Origin: an uncultured Rikenellaceae bacterium
Lineage (GTDB): Bacteria; Bacteroidota; Bacteroidia; Bacteroidales; Rikenellaceae
NCBI GenBank assembly: GCA_944325305.1
Contig: CALUZO010000001.1
Location: 62,001-126,000 of the forward strand
Direction: 5' to 3'
DNA length: 64,000 nt
Of the stretch, positions 19,632-27,954 are shown one piece after another. The position numbers and the translations under genes were made by a program. Position 1 is the stretch's first letter. Every line of letters begins with the position of its first letter. The notes under the pieces were generated by a model, which was not told the origin of the DNA, did not search any database, and saw only the letters and a list, made by a program, of their open reading frames with translations.

Positions 19632-22010
19632 ATGGAATACAAACTGAGCGAAATAGCCGCTATCTGCAATGGCAAGTTCAGCGGCAGGGATAGCAACGTA
19701 TATTCGGTCTTCACCGACAGCAGGAGCTTTTCGGCCTGCAGCGGCTCATTGTTCGTGGCCATAAGCGGCCGCAACCACGACGGACACGCTTACGTGAACG
19801 AACTTTACTCACGCGGCGTCAGAGCGTTCATCATAGAACGCGACATAGCCATGGCGAACTATCCCGAAGCCGGCTTCATCAGGGTCGAAAGCTCTATCGG
19901 GGCATTGCAACGACTGGCAGGCGACTACCGCTCGAAATTCAAAGGAACAGTCGTGGGCATCACCGGCAGCAACGGGAAAACCATAGTAAAGGAATGGACA
20001 GCACAACTGCTTCCGCCCGAGATAAAGGTCTTCCGCAGCCCCAAAAGCTACAATTCGCAAATAGGCGTACCTCTGTCGCTCCTCATGATCGAAGGCGACG
20101 AACAGGTGGCACTCATAGAGGCCGGCATCTCAGAACCCGGCGAAATGGAGAGGCTGGCTGCCATAATCCGACCCGAAATAGGCGTTATGACCAACCTCGG
20201 CGATGCCCATCAGGAAAACTTCAGCTCGCTCGGGGAGAAAGCCGCTGAAAAGATAAAACTCTTCGCAACGGCCAAAACGATCATATACAACAGTTCATAC
20301 GAAACCGTTTCGAAGATAATAAGAAAAACCTATCCGGAACGCAGGCTCGTCGATTACTCCCAAGAGACCGACGCACTCGCCCCATTCGGAGACAGGGCAT
20401 CGCAGGATAATGCAGCTGCGGCACTTGCCATATCCGACACTCTCGGCTTCGACCATGCAGAGGCAGTCCACCGCCTCGGGGAACTATACCCCGTGGCAAT
20501 GCGACTCGAGCTGAAAGAGGGTCTCCTCGGCTCGATCATCGTAAACGACTCCTACAATTCGGACATCAACTCGCTGGCCATCGCCATCGACTACATGAAC
20601 AGTATCTGCGGCGACCGCCCTCAAATGCTTATACTATCCGACATCCTCCAAAGCGGCTACACCGAAAAAGAACTATACTCCAAGGTTGCAGATATGGTAA
20701 ACCGCGCCGGAATCGACAGTTTTGTCGGTATCGGGCCAAAACTTTCCCGTTACGCCGGACTGTTCGAAGTACCCAGCTCTTTTTATCCATCTGCCGAAGC
20801 ATGGTTCAAAAGTTTCCTCACTACCGACATATCCGGCAAGGCCGTGCTCGTCAAAGGCAACCGACAGGCACAGTTCGAACGCATAGCACATGCACTCGAA
20901 CGCATGAGTCACACGACAGTACTCGAAATAGACCTCGACGCCATGATACACAACCTCAACATACACAGAGGCATGCTGCATCACGGCACTAAACTGATGG
21001 CAATGGTCAAGGCCGGGAGCTACGGTAACGGCACTTACGAAGTCGCCGCCATGCTCCAACACCAAGGCGTCGACTTCCTGGCAGTGGCATTCGCCGACGA
21101 AGGGATCCAACTGCGCGAAAGCGGCATAACGATGCCAATCGTTGTCCTTAACGCCGATGCCGACAGTTTCGGACTGATGGTCGCCAACAGACTGGAACCG
21201 GAGATATACAACTTCACATCGCTCGAAGGATTCGTCAACGCCGTGAAACGTTACGGCGAGCGCGACTACCCCATACATATCAAACTCGACACAGGCATGC
21301 ACCGCCTCGGTTTCGAGGAAAAGGACATCGACATGCTCAACGCCAAACTGGCAAAATTATGCAATACCATCCGCGTATCCTCGATATTCTCGCATCTCGC
21401 CACGTCGGATGATCCGGAACAAGACGAATTTACACTCTCCCAGATAAACCTGTTCGAAAAGCTCTCGACAAGAATAATGGAGGCCCTGCCATACAAACCT
21501 CTCCGGCATATTGCCAATTCGGCCGGAATCGAACGTTTCCCTCATGCTCAGTTCGACATGGTGCGGCTCGGTATCGGGCTATACGGCATAGGCGACACCG
21601 GAAGCCAAAGTCTCCGCCACATCAGCACACTGCGCACACGCATAGTACAGATCAAGGAGCTCGACCCATCACAAACCGTAGGCTACGGACGTGCCGGACA
21701 CCTGCGTCGCATGAGCCGCATAGCCACAATCCCTATCGGGTATGCCGACGGACTCAACCGTCATTTGGGCGAAGGTGCATGGTCGGTGGTGGTGAAGGGG
21801 GAACGGGTCCCAATCGTAGGGCGCATCTGCATGGATACCTGCATGATAGACATCACGGGTATCGAAGCGCAGGAGGGCGATCCCGTCCTCATATTCAGCC
21901 CCATGGCACACAATACGGTCGAGGATATGGCAAAAGTACTGGGCACCATCCCCTATGAAATCATGACCAGCGTTTCTCGCCGCGTAAAACGTATATACAC
22001 TAAAGAATAA
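19632..22010 (+). CDS. MurF-alanine racemase fusion protein
   Basis: Bifunctional 792-residue protein. The first part (to about residue 430) is MurF, which ligates D-Ala-D-Ala to UDP-MurNAc-tripeptide; its ATP loop is GITGSNGKT near 109-117. The second part is a fold-III alanine racemase with the PLP lysine K460 in MAMVKAGSYGNG and a catalytic-tyrosine segment around IPIGYADGLNR. Fusing production of D-alanine to its use in peptidoglycan precursor synthesis is characteristic of Bacteroidota. The start lies 11 bases after a T-rich tract. The next gene begins 5 bases after the stop, so they form an operon. Both active sites appear complete. Confidence 0.96.
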   Translation: MEYKLSEIAAICNGKFSGRDSNVYSVFTDSRSFSACSGSLFVAISGRNHDGHAYVNELYSRGVRAFIIERDIAMANYPEAGFIRVESSIGALQRLAGDYRSKFKGTVVGITGSNGKTIVKEWTAQLLPPEIKVFRSPKSYNSQIGVPLSLLMIEGDEQVALIEAGISEPGEMERLAAIIRPEIGVMTNLGDAHQENFSSLGEKAAEKIKLFATAKTIIYNSSYETVSKIIRKTYPERRLVDYSQETDALAPFGDRASQDNAAAALAISDTLGFDHAEAVHRLGELYPVAMRLELKEGLLGSIIVNDSYNSDINSLAIAIDYMNSICGDRPQMLILSDILQSGYTEKELYSKVADMVNRAGIDSFVGIGPKLSRYAGLFEVPSSFYPSAEAWFKSFLTTDISGKAVLVKGNRQAQFERIAHALERMSHTTVLEIDLDAMIHNLNIHRGMLHHGTKLMAMVKAGSYGNGTYEVAAMLQHQGVDFLAVAFADEGIQLRESGITMPIVVLNADADSFGLMVANRLEPEIYNFTSLEGFVNAVKRYGERDYPIHIKLDTGMHRLGFEEKDIDMLNAKLAKLCNTIRVSSIFSHLATSDDPEQDEFTLSQINLFEKLSTRIMEALPYKPLRHIANSAGIERFPHAQFDMVRLGIGLYGIGDTGSQSLRHISTLRTRIVQIKELDPSQTVGYGRAGHLRRMSRIATIPIGYADGLNRHLGEGAWSVVVKGERVPIVGRICMDTCMIDITGIEAQEGDPVLIFSPMAHNTVEDMAKVLGTIPYEIMTSVSRRVKRIYTKE

Positions 22011-22015
22011 GTCAG

Positions 22016-22408
22016 ATGATAGAAGAACATGCAGGCCAACCGGCGGCAGAACAGACTGTACACCATTCGCTGCGCATAAAAGCGAGAAAAGAACGGATAC
22101 GCGACCGTATTATCGGCGTGGTAATGATTGCGGCTGGAATCGTTCTGACAATCACGGGCATAAAGACAGGACATATTACCATGCTATGGTCCGTAGTGGG
22201 AGTGGCGGGGATCGCGCTTTTCATCGACAGTTTTCTGGAACGGAAGAGTGCAAGAATCGCCCTTAACATTGCGATAATAATAGCGCTGGCCGTGGTTTAC
22301 TTCAGCATCAGGAGCTTCAACTCGTCAGGCGAATCCGCAACGACAGAGCAGCACGATACCCAGAGCACCGAACAGGCCGTCACGACCACGGCAATCATAC
22401 CATCGTAA
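22016..22408 (+). CDS. small membrane protein, unknown function
   Basis: A 130-residue protein I do not recognise. The N-terminal 37 residues are charged and cytoplasmic-like (SLRIKARKERIRDRIIG), followed by three hydrophobic segments at roughly 34-52, 57-72 and 80-98, then a Ser/Thr/Glu-rich tail. It starts 5 bases after the MurF-Alr stop, so it is cotranscribed and may be linked to envelope synthesis. No catalytic motif is visible. Confidence 0.7.
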   Translation: MIEEHAGQPAAEQTVHHSLRIKARKERIRDRIIGVVMIAAGIVLTITGIKTGHITMLWSVVGVAGIALFIDSFLERKSARIALNIAIIIALAVVYFSIRSFNSSGESATTEQHDTQSTEQAVTTTAIIPS

Positions 22409-22702
22409 ACCGAGCACACTGCCCCATCGAAAAAAACACAGAGCAACATAAACCGTAATGGCAGTCCTATTTTCATGATGATCTTGCAGACGAGTCTCAC
22501 CTTTGCAGGTTCTATGGCCACCTTCTCCCCCCATTTGAACACCTCCATCAAGGCTGAGATGCACGACTTGCCAATCGGTTTTTCGACGACACTTGGACCT
22601 CATAGGCGTCATGAATCTCGAAACAATACACACAACAGATGCCCGAAGAACGTATGCGACAAAAAACACACACGATAACAACCCGAATATTCTCCTTAAA
22701 TT
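22409..22702. other. intergenic region, possible decayed coding sequence
   Basis: 294 bases between the small membrane protein gene and the RsmI-like gene. No terminator or TAnnTTTG promoter was found. Minus-strand frames across about 22440-22630 have protein-like composition in two different frames (segments VVEKPIGKSCISALMEVFKW and FEIHDAYEVQV) but are broken by stops, as a decayed gene would be. I could not assign a family, and chance is possible. Confidence 0.25.
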
Positions 22703-23410
22703 ATGAATAAAGGCACGCTATACCTGATTCCCTGTCCTATTGCCGAGACTTCGCCTTTCGACGTACTTCCGTCGGCCAACGCAAGCGTAATGGCCTCGCT
22801 CGACTACTTCATAGTCGAAAACGTACGCAGCGCACGCAGGTTCCTCAGCAGTGCGAAACTCGGACACCCAATTGAAGAGCTGGAATTCGCCGAACTGAAT
22901 GAACATACGCGCCCACAGGAGATCGAACAACTCATAAAACCGTTGCTGGCCGGACGCAATGCAGGTGTAATCTCCGAGGCCGGCGTTCCGGGAGTTGCCG
23001 ATCCGGGTGCCGACGTCGTTGCCCTCTGCCATCGGCATGGTATCAAAGTAGTGCCGCTGGTGGGACCGTCGTCGATACTGATGGCCATGATGGCATCAGG
23101 TCTGAACGGGCAGTCGTTCGCATTCAACGGTTACCTTCCGGTAAAGTTGCCGGAGCAAATCAACGCCATACGCCATTTCGAAAAACGCGCGCAAACAGAA
23201 CGCCAATCACAGATATTCATCGAAGCCCCATACCGTAACGCAAAACTATTCGAAGAGCTCCTCTCCGTATGCAGCCCGACGACGCAACTATGCGTTGCGT
23301 GCGACATAAGCGGTCCCGAAGAATTCATAGCCACCGCAACCGTAAAAGAGTGGAAAAACCGCACCAGACCCGAAATCAATAAACGACCTGCCATATTCAT
23401 AATCCTCTAA
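22703..23410 (+). CDS. RsmI-like tetrapyrrole-methylase-family methyltransferase
   Basis: SAM-dependent methyltransferase of the family that includes RsmI, which 2'-O-methylates C1402 of 16S rRNA. Length is 235 residues, shorter than E. coli RsmI (about 286). The N-terminus TLYLIPCPIAE and the motif EAGVPGVADPGADVV (the family has SDAGTP-like and DPG segments) are visible, as is the SAM-pocket segment VPLVGPSSILMAMMASG. Known shorter Bacteroidota members form a separate subgroup, so the exact rRNA target is not certain. The secreted protein gene follows after 11 bases, so the two may share a transcript. Confidence 0.85.
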   Translation: MNKGTLYLIPCPIAETSPFDVLPSANASVMASLDYFIVENVRSARRFLSSAKLGHPIEELEFAELNEHTRPQEIEQLIKPLLAGRNAGVISEAGVPGVADPGADVVALCHRHGIKVVPLVGPSSILMAMMASGLNGQSFAFNGYLPVKLPEQINAIRHFEKRAQTERQSQIFIEAPYRNAKLFEELLSVCSPTTQLCVACDISGPEEFIATATVKEWKNRTRPEINKRPAIFIIL

Positions 23411-23421
23411 AAAAAACAGAA

Positions 23422-24171
23422 ATGAAAACAAGCATACTCATAACGCTATGCGTTCTTGTCCCCTCTGTCTTTATGGGGAAAGATCTTTCGCGGGAAAACA
23501 AAGGGTCAACAATATACCCTACCTTAGAAGCCATGATGACCCAAACAGGCATCTATTCCGACATTGTAAAAATAACACCTGCGACCATCTTCACATGGAA
23601 ACCATACGCCACGATCTACAAGGTGGAAAATGTTAAGGGTGCGAAAAAGTTCAATCGATTCGAGAAAACGCTGGCACAAGTGTGGGGGATAAAATATAAC
23701 GACACACTTTATGTCAATACAGTCCATGTTACAAAACTCCCGGGATTTGCCAAAGCCCACTCCACAGGACGCTATATCTTGATATATGTTCCGATACCCG
23801 ATGATGAGACGGTGCAGAAAGAGCTGAGAATCACCGAAAATACAACATCCGCATACAACGATTCCCGGATAAAGAGTAACCCCGCACATACAGAGAAAGT
23901 CACCTCCAAAGTGACAAAAGGCCCGATCGGCAGATCAAACAGCACAACCGTCAGTCAAACACCCATAGTGGCTATCGTCATAGATACCGAGAATAACACG
24001 ACACGGTGTTTTACGTCCGAATATGCCGATGAACTCCACCAAGAATATCCCGACCTCACAAACATGAGAACATATCTCGACAAAGGATATTCACCCAAGA
24101 TAGCGAATCTCCTGAATCTATATATCAAAGCGCTGAATGTCACATCAGACTATTACAAGGCGCTCGAATAA
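23422..24171 (+). CDS. secreted protein, unknown function
   Basis: A 249-residue protein that I do not recognise. The N-terminus (MKTSILITLCVLVPSVFMGK) is a weak Sec signal or signal anchor. The body is polar with an internal Lys/Thr/Ser-rich stretch around HTEKVTSKVTKGPIGRSNS, then VAIVIDTENNTTRC, and a helical C-terminus. There are no obvious catalytic motifs, repeats or lipobox. It starts 11 bases after the methyltransferase stop. The 3' end is followed by the hairpin of the convergent rplT gene. Codon use is slightly more AT-rich than in the preceding gene. Confidence 0.65.
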   Translation: MKTSILITLCVLVPSVFMGKDLSRENKGSTIYPTLEAMMTQTGIYSDIVKITPATIFTWKPYATIYKVENVKGAKKFNRFEKTLAQVWGIKYNDTLYVNTVHVTKLPGFAKAHSTGRYILIYVPIPDDETVQKELRITENTTSAYNDSRIKSNPAHTEKVTSKVTKGPIGRSNSTTVSQTPIVAIVIDTENNTTRCFTSEYADELHQEYPDLTNMRTYLDKGYSPKIANLLNLYIKALNVTSDYYKALE

Positions 24172-24219
24172 TACAAAGCATTATCCGAACAGAACGATTA
24201 TAAAGCAGGGTCTATAAAA

Positions 24220-24247
24220 GAAGCCTCGCCTGAAAGGGCGAGGCTTC
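24220..24247 (-). terminator. terminator of the rpmI-rplT transcript
   Basis: An 11-base perfect stem (24220-24230 with 24237-24247, 6-base loop). Read on the minus strand it ends in CTTCTTTTATA, a U-tract in the right place 19 bases beyond the rplT stop. It can also help stop the converging plus-strand gene. Confidence 0.85.
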
Positions 24248-24265
24248 TCAGGCACGGGGGCCCGC

Positions 24266-24610
24266 TTATTTAACCGTATTGACTATTTTCTCGAATGCCT
24301 TCGGGCTATTCATCGCGATGTCTGCGAGAACCTTGCGGTTCATCCTGACACCCGCCGCGTTGCATTTGCCCATGAATTGAGAATAAGTCATCCCGTTGGC
24401 GCGCGCTGCAGCGTTGATACGCTGTATCCACAGGCTGCGGAACGACCTCTTTTTGTTCTTACGATCCCTGTAGGCGTAAGTCAAACCTTTTTCGACGGTA
24501 TTTTTGGCAACCGTCCAAACGTTTCCCCTCGATCCAAAGTTACCTTTGGCAAGTTTTAAAACTTTTTTTCTTCTGGCTCTTGATGCTACTGCATTTACTG
24601 ACCTTGGCAT
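24266..24610 (-). CDS. rplT: 50S ribosomal protein L20
   Basis: Ribosomal protein L20, 114 residues, highly basic, with the family opening [19 protein letters not shown] and the conserved segment [18 protein letters not shown]. It binds 23S rRNA early in large-subunit assembly. It is second in a two-gene transcript after rpmI, 111 bases apart. The usual infC partner is not upstream here; the operon starts at rpmI with its own promoter. Confidence 0.98.
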   Translation of the reverse strand: MPRSVNAVASRARRKKVLKLAKGNFGSRGNVWTVAKNTVEKGLTYAYRDRKNKKRSFRSLWIQRINAAARANGMTYSQFMGKCNAAGVRMNRKVLADIAMNSPKAFEKIVNTVK

Positions 24611-24692
24611 AATTTTAAGTTTTACGAATGTTCAGCGACAGGTTTCTCTCCTGTTCTTTGGGGCTGCAACACTCTTAGTTTTACAATGTTTC

Positions 24693-24707
24693 CGGACGCT
24701 ACGTCCG
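24693..24707 (-). promoter_or_regulatory. small hairpin in the rpmI-rplT spacer
   Basis: CGGACG / CGTCCG (24693-24698 with 24702-24707) closes a 3-base loop within the 111-base spacer. In other bacteria L20 represses its operon by binding leader RNA structures; a similar role here is only a suggestion. Confidence 0.3.
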
Positions 24708-24721
24708 CATGCTCCCGACAA

Positions 24722-24913
24722 CTATCGGAAAAGCATCTTGATCTTCGACTCATCGGCAGCCGAAACAAGACCCGAATAGGTCAGGTTCCTCTTCTGCTTG
24801 GTGTCTTTTTTAGTTAAGATATGCCTTTTGAAGGCATGTTTCCTTTTGATTTTACCCGTGCCGGTAAAGGTAAAGCGCTTTTTAGCGGCCGAGTTGGTTT
24901 TGAGTTTTGGCAT
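24722..24913 (-). CDS. rpmI: 50S ribosomal protein L35
   Basis: Ribosomal protein L35, 63 residues, with the canonical [14 protein letters not shown] start and the [11 protein letters not shown] segment. First gene of the L35-L20 transcript. A consensus promoter lies 33 bases upstream of its ATG. Confidence 0.98.
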   Translation of the reverse strand: MPKLKTNSAAKKRFTFTGTGKIKRKHAFKRHILTKKDTKQKRNLTYSGLVSAADESKIKMLFR

Positions 24914-24945
24914 TAGTGAAAATTTATTTTCGGTTAAACAACCCG

Positions 24946-24976
24946 CAAAGATAATAATTCTCAGACGAATATCAAA
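24946..24976 (-). promoter_or_regulatory. promoter of rpmI-rplT
   Basis: On the minus strand a TTTG (24976-24973) and TATCTTTG (24953-24946) are spaced by 19 bases, the textbook Bacteroidota arrangement. The expected start near 24939 leaves a leader of about 26 bases. Confidence 0.85.
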
Positions 24977-25067
24977 ATTATCAAACGAATCGCACCGGCA
25001 ATATCGGCCGCGCCTATAAAAATATTCATTGACGGGAATAAAGCCATTCTTTAAATCAATTAATTGT

Positions 25068-25075
25068 TATCTTTG
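25068..25075 (+). promoter_or_regulatory. -7 box for the MerR-type regulator
   Basis: TATCTTTG lies 35 bases upstream of the ATG at 25111. No matching -33 TTTG is seen. Confidence 0.65.
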
Positions 25076-25110
25076 TAGCACAACTTTTTACAACTGCTCG
25101 ACAACTTATC

Positions 25111-26109
25111 ATGGACGAAACAGCACATAAAAAAAACAAGATATACTACTCTATCGGCGAAGTGGCCGAAATGTTCGATGTCAACACGTCGCTCATCCGG
25201 TTCTGGGAGAAGAAGTTCGACATAATAAAACCGCATAAGAACAAAAAAGGCAACCGCATGTTCACCCCAAAGGATGTGGACAATCTCAAGTTGATCTATC
25301 ACCTGGTCAAAGAACGCGGAATGACTCTTGCAGGTGCCCAGAAACGCCTCAAGGAGAACAAAGACGGCGCCGTACGTGACATGGAGATCGTAGAGAGGCT
25401 GCTGAACATACGTTCGATGCTCGTAGAGATCCGTGAAGAGTTGAAAAAAGAGGGTGAGATCATCACTCCAGAAGGATATTTGGACGAAGAATACGTTAAT
25501 GAAAGCCCGGAGACACTCCCGGAAAAATCCTCTGAGAACGACACCCCGGAATACGCAACCGACGAGGAAGACGACATCATAATGCTTACGGCCGAGGTCA
25601 GCACAGAAATCGTTACCGACGGTTCCTCACCGTGGATCGAATCGGACGAAGACGGTACAACTGTCAGCCAAGATGACCGGAATAAAACCATGGAAGAGCT
25701 ACACAACGTTAAAGAGGAACACGATGTGTGGAACGACATCTCCGAAACCGAGTCTCCCGAACCAACGGCTCATGAAGTTGCCTCGCAACAGACCGAAACC
25801 GACTCTACCACAAACGATCCGGACGAAACATACACCGGCCTCGGCAATATATTCGACGACGAACTGGATGACACAGACGAATATGCCGACCCGTGGGAGG
25901 AAATCGATGACACGCCGACAACTGAAACTGCAACCGAAGACGCCGATGAAGATTTTACGGGGAAGACCGAAGCAGCTCAGGCAGACATGTTCGGCACAGA
26001 CGCCTGTACGACTTTCAGCCCCGATGACGCGGAAGCTGCAGCTGACACAGAAGAACAAGAAACTCAAGAGCCGAAACGCCCACAGATATACGAACAGACA
26101 CTGTTTTAA
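25111..26109 (+). CDS. MerR-type transcriptional regulator with long acidic tail
   Basis: 332 residues. The N-terminal winged-helix domain is clearly MerR-like: YSIGEVAEMFDVNTSLIRFW (about 11-30), then the wing and second helix pair KKGNRMFTPKDVDNLKLIYH through LAGAQKRLKEN. After about residue 115 the remaining two thirds is strongly acidic and low in complexity (Asp, Glu, Thr, Ser), with no cysteine pattern for metals and no known ligand domain. Known MerR proteins carry a short effector domain, so the acidic tail is unusual in general, though related Bacteroidota proteins do occur. The downstream Nif3-like and zinc-ribbon genes follow on the same strand. DNA target and effector are unknown. 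Confidence 0.85.
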   Translation: MDETAHKKNKIYYSIGEVAEMFDVNTSLIRFWEKKFDIIKPHKNKKGNRMFTPKDVDNLKLIYHLVKERGMTLAGAQKRLKENKDGAVRDMEIVERLLNIRSMLVEIREELKKEGEIITPEGYLDEEYVNESPETLPEKSSENDTPEYATDEEDDIIMLTAEVSTEIVTDGSSPWIESDEDGTTVSQDDRNKTMEELHNVKEEHDVWNDISETESPEPTAHEVASQQTETDSTTNDPDETYTGLGNIFDDELDDTDEYADPWEEIDDTPTTETATEDADEDFTGKTEAAQADMFGTDACTTFSPDDAEAAADTEEQETQEPKRPQIYEQTLF

Positions 26110-26157
26110 CGTTTCTCAACGGCCCATCTTTCCACCCGGGACGCAGCATTAACAAAG

Positions 26158-26946
26158 ATGAAAATAAAGGATATAACTGCAATTATAGAGGATGCCGCTC
26201 CGTTGGCACTCCAAGAACATTACGACAATTCGGGCCTCATAGTCGGCAATCCGAACGATGAGGCCGATTCTGCATTGATATGCGTTGACGTCACGGAAGA
26301 GGTACTGGACGAAGCGCAAGCATTGGGTACAAAACTGGTAATATCCCATCACCCCATTATTTTCGATCCGCTGAAAAAACTCACGGGCAACAGCCACATC
26401 GAAAGAATAGTCGCCCGGGCCATAAAAAACGAAATAGCGATCTACGCTTGTCATACCAATCTCGACAATGTGAGAAACGGCATGAGCTACCGCCTCGCCG
26501 ACCGACTCGGACTTATAAATGTCCGCGTTCTGTCACCTTGCTCAACCGACGACAGCGGCAACGGAGCTGGAGTTATCGGCGAACTTCCGGACACACTGGC
26601 ATCCACCGAATTCATACGGCAAATGAAGGAAACCCTGTGCCTGCAAGTCATACGTCACAGCACTCTATCGCCGGAAAAGGTAAAACACGTGGCGCTCTGC
26701 ACAGGATCAGGAGCATTCCTTATCGGAGCGGCAGCTGCGGCAGGAGCAGAAATCTATGTCACCGCCGACCTCAAATACAACGACTTCTTCAAAGCAGACG
26801 GCCAACTTATCGTCTGCGACATAGGCCATTTTGAAAGCGAATATTGCGCAATCGACCTTTTGTTTGATATAATTAGAAAAAATTTGACTACTTTTGCACT
26901 CCATAAAAGTGAGAAGTCGCGTAACCCGGTAAATTACACAGTATAA
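26158..26946 (+). CDS. Nif3-like dinuclear metal centre protein
   Basis: Member of the NIF3/YbgI/DUF34 family, 262 residues, close to the short E. coli YbgI type and lacking the inserted PII-like domain found in longer homologues. Metal-ligand segments are visible: ISHHPIIFDP, CHTNLDNV and, near the end, CDIGHFESEYC. The family forms a toroidal hexamer with a two-metal site; it is often annotated as GTP cyclohydrolase I type 2, but the true activity is unsettled. It sits 5 bases before the zinc-ribbon coiled-coil gene, a pairing that is widely conserved in bacteria and supports cotranscription. Confidence 0.92.
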   Translation: MKIKDITAIIEDAAPLALQEHYDNSGLIVGNPNDEADSALICVDVTEEVLDEAQALGTKLVISHHPIIFDPLKKLTGNSHIERIVARAIKNEIAIYACHTNLDNVRNGMSYRLADRLGLINVRVLSPCSTDDSGNGAGVIGELPDTLASTEFIRQMKETLCLQVIRHSTLSPEKVKHVALCTGSGAFLIGAAAAAGAEIYVTADLKYNDFFKADGQLIVCDIGHFESEYCAIDLLFDIIRKNLTTFALHKSEKSRNPVNYTV

Positions 26947-26951
26947 AAGAT

Positions 26952-27722
26952 ATGGCAACAGCAAACAAAAAAGCAGGCGACGCTGTAGATTACTCGATGG
27001 AAGAAAAGATCGTAGCGCTTTACGAACTGCAATGCATCGATTGCAAAATCGACGAAATCAACAAACTCAAGGGTGAACTTCCGCTCGAAGTCCAGGACCT
27101 CGAAGACGAAGTGGCCGGATTGCAGACCCGTATTGATAACATAGCCAACGAGATCGAAGAACTCAACCTGCTCACCAAACAGCGTAAAGACGAGATAGAA
27201 GAAGCAAAAACTCTCATCAAACGTTATGAAGAACAGCAGCGTAACGTCCGCAATAACCGAGAATTCGACTCGCTCTCGAAAGAGATAGAATACCAGGCAC
27301 TCGAAATAGAACTGCGCGAAAAAAGGCTCAAGGAATATGCTGCCGAAATCAAGGTAAAGACAGCCCAGGCTCAAGAGGCCGAATCGAAAATGAAAGATCG
27401 CCAAATGGACCTCGAGGCAAAACGAAGCGAACTCCAAAGCATAGAACAGGAAACAGCCAACGAAGTCGAAACGCTCAAAGAACAGGAAAGCAACGTGAAA
27501 AGCAAGATCGACGACCGCCTGCTTGCGGCATATAACCGCATACGCTCCAACGTACGCAACGGCCTCGCCGTCGTAACCGTCAAACGCGACGCCTGCGGAG
27601 GATGCTTCAACCGTATACCGCCGCAGCGCCAGTTCGAAATCAACCAGAGCCGCAAAGTAATTGTTTGCGAATATTGCGGCCGCATTCTCGTTTCGAACGA
27701 ACTCGTCGGCAACGCAGAATAA
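26952..27722 (+). CDS. coiled-coil C4 zinc-ribbon protein (DUF164/CdsZ-like)
   Basis: 256 residues. About residues 20-190 form a long, charged alpha-helical hairpin (for example KIDEINKLKGELP and LREKRLKEYAAEIKVK). The C-terminus holds a zinc ribbon with two Cys-x2-Cys pairs, in CGGCFNRIPP and CEYCGRIL. Such proteins are thought to be nucleic-acid-binding adaptors; the function is not fixed. It follows the Nif3-like gene by 5 bases and ends just before a perfect 24-base-pair terminator hairpin. Confidence 0.9.
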   Translation: MATANKKAGDAVDYSMEEKIVALYELQCIDCKIDEINKLKGELPLEVQDLEDEVAGLQTRIDNIANEIEELNLLTKQRKDEIEEAKTLIKRYEEQQRNVRNNREFDSLSKEIEYQALEIELREKRLKEYAAEIKVKTAQAQEAESKMKDRQMDLEAKRSELQSIEQETANEVETLKEQESNVKSKIDDRLLAAYNRIRSNVRNGLAVVTVKRDACGGCFNRIPPQRQFEINQSRKVIVCEYCGRILVSNELVGNAE

Positions 27723-27734
27723 CGAAAAAACAAA

Positions 27735-27790
27735 AGTATTTAACGGAAAATAGCTGGATGGGCATCTCCAGCTATTTTCCGTTAAATACT
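27735..27790 (+). terminator. 24-base-pair perfect terminator hairpin
   Basis: Arms 27735-27758 and 27767-27790 are exact reverse complements with an 8-base loop. It lies 12 bases after the zinc-ribbon gene stop. The arms are unusually long, and only short T-runs occur inside the right arm, with no U-tract after it. Confidence 0.8.
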
Positions 27791-27909
27791 GTTGGACGCA
27801 TGCACACGACACTCCCCCATTCTACAGCAACAAACACCCGAAACATCGACAGAAAACACAGACTAACAATGAATTCCATCAATATTGACGGGAGATTCGA
27901 ATATTTATA

Positions 27910-27917
27910 TATTTTTG
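27910..27917 (+). promoter_or_regulatory. -7 box for the GH78 gene
   Basis: TATTTTTG fits TAnnTTTG and predicts a start near 27924, about 31 bases before the ATG at 27955. A possible ATTG lies 23 bases upstream. Confidence 0.6.
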
Positions 27918-27954
27918 CTTATGCAGATCAAAGAATCCCCCTTAAAGACAAAAC

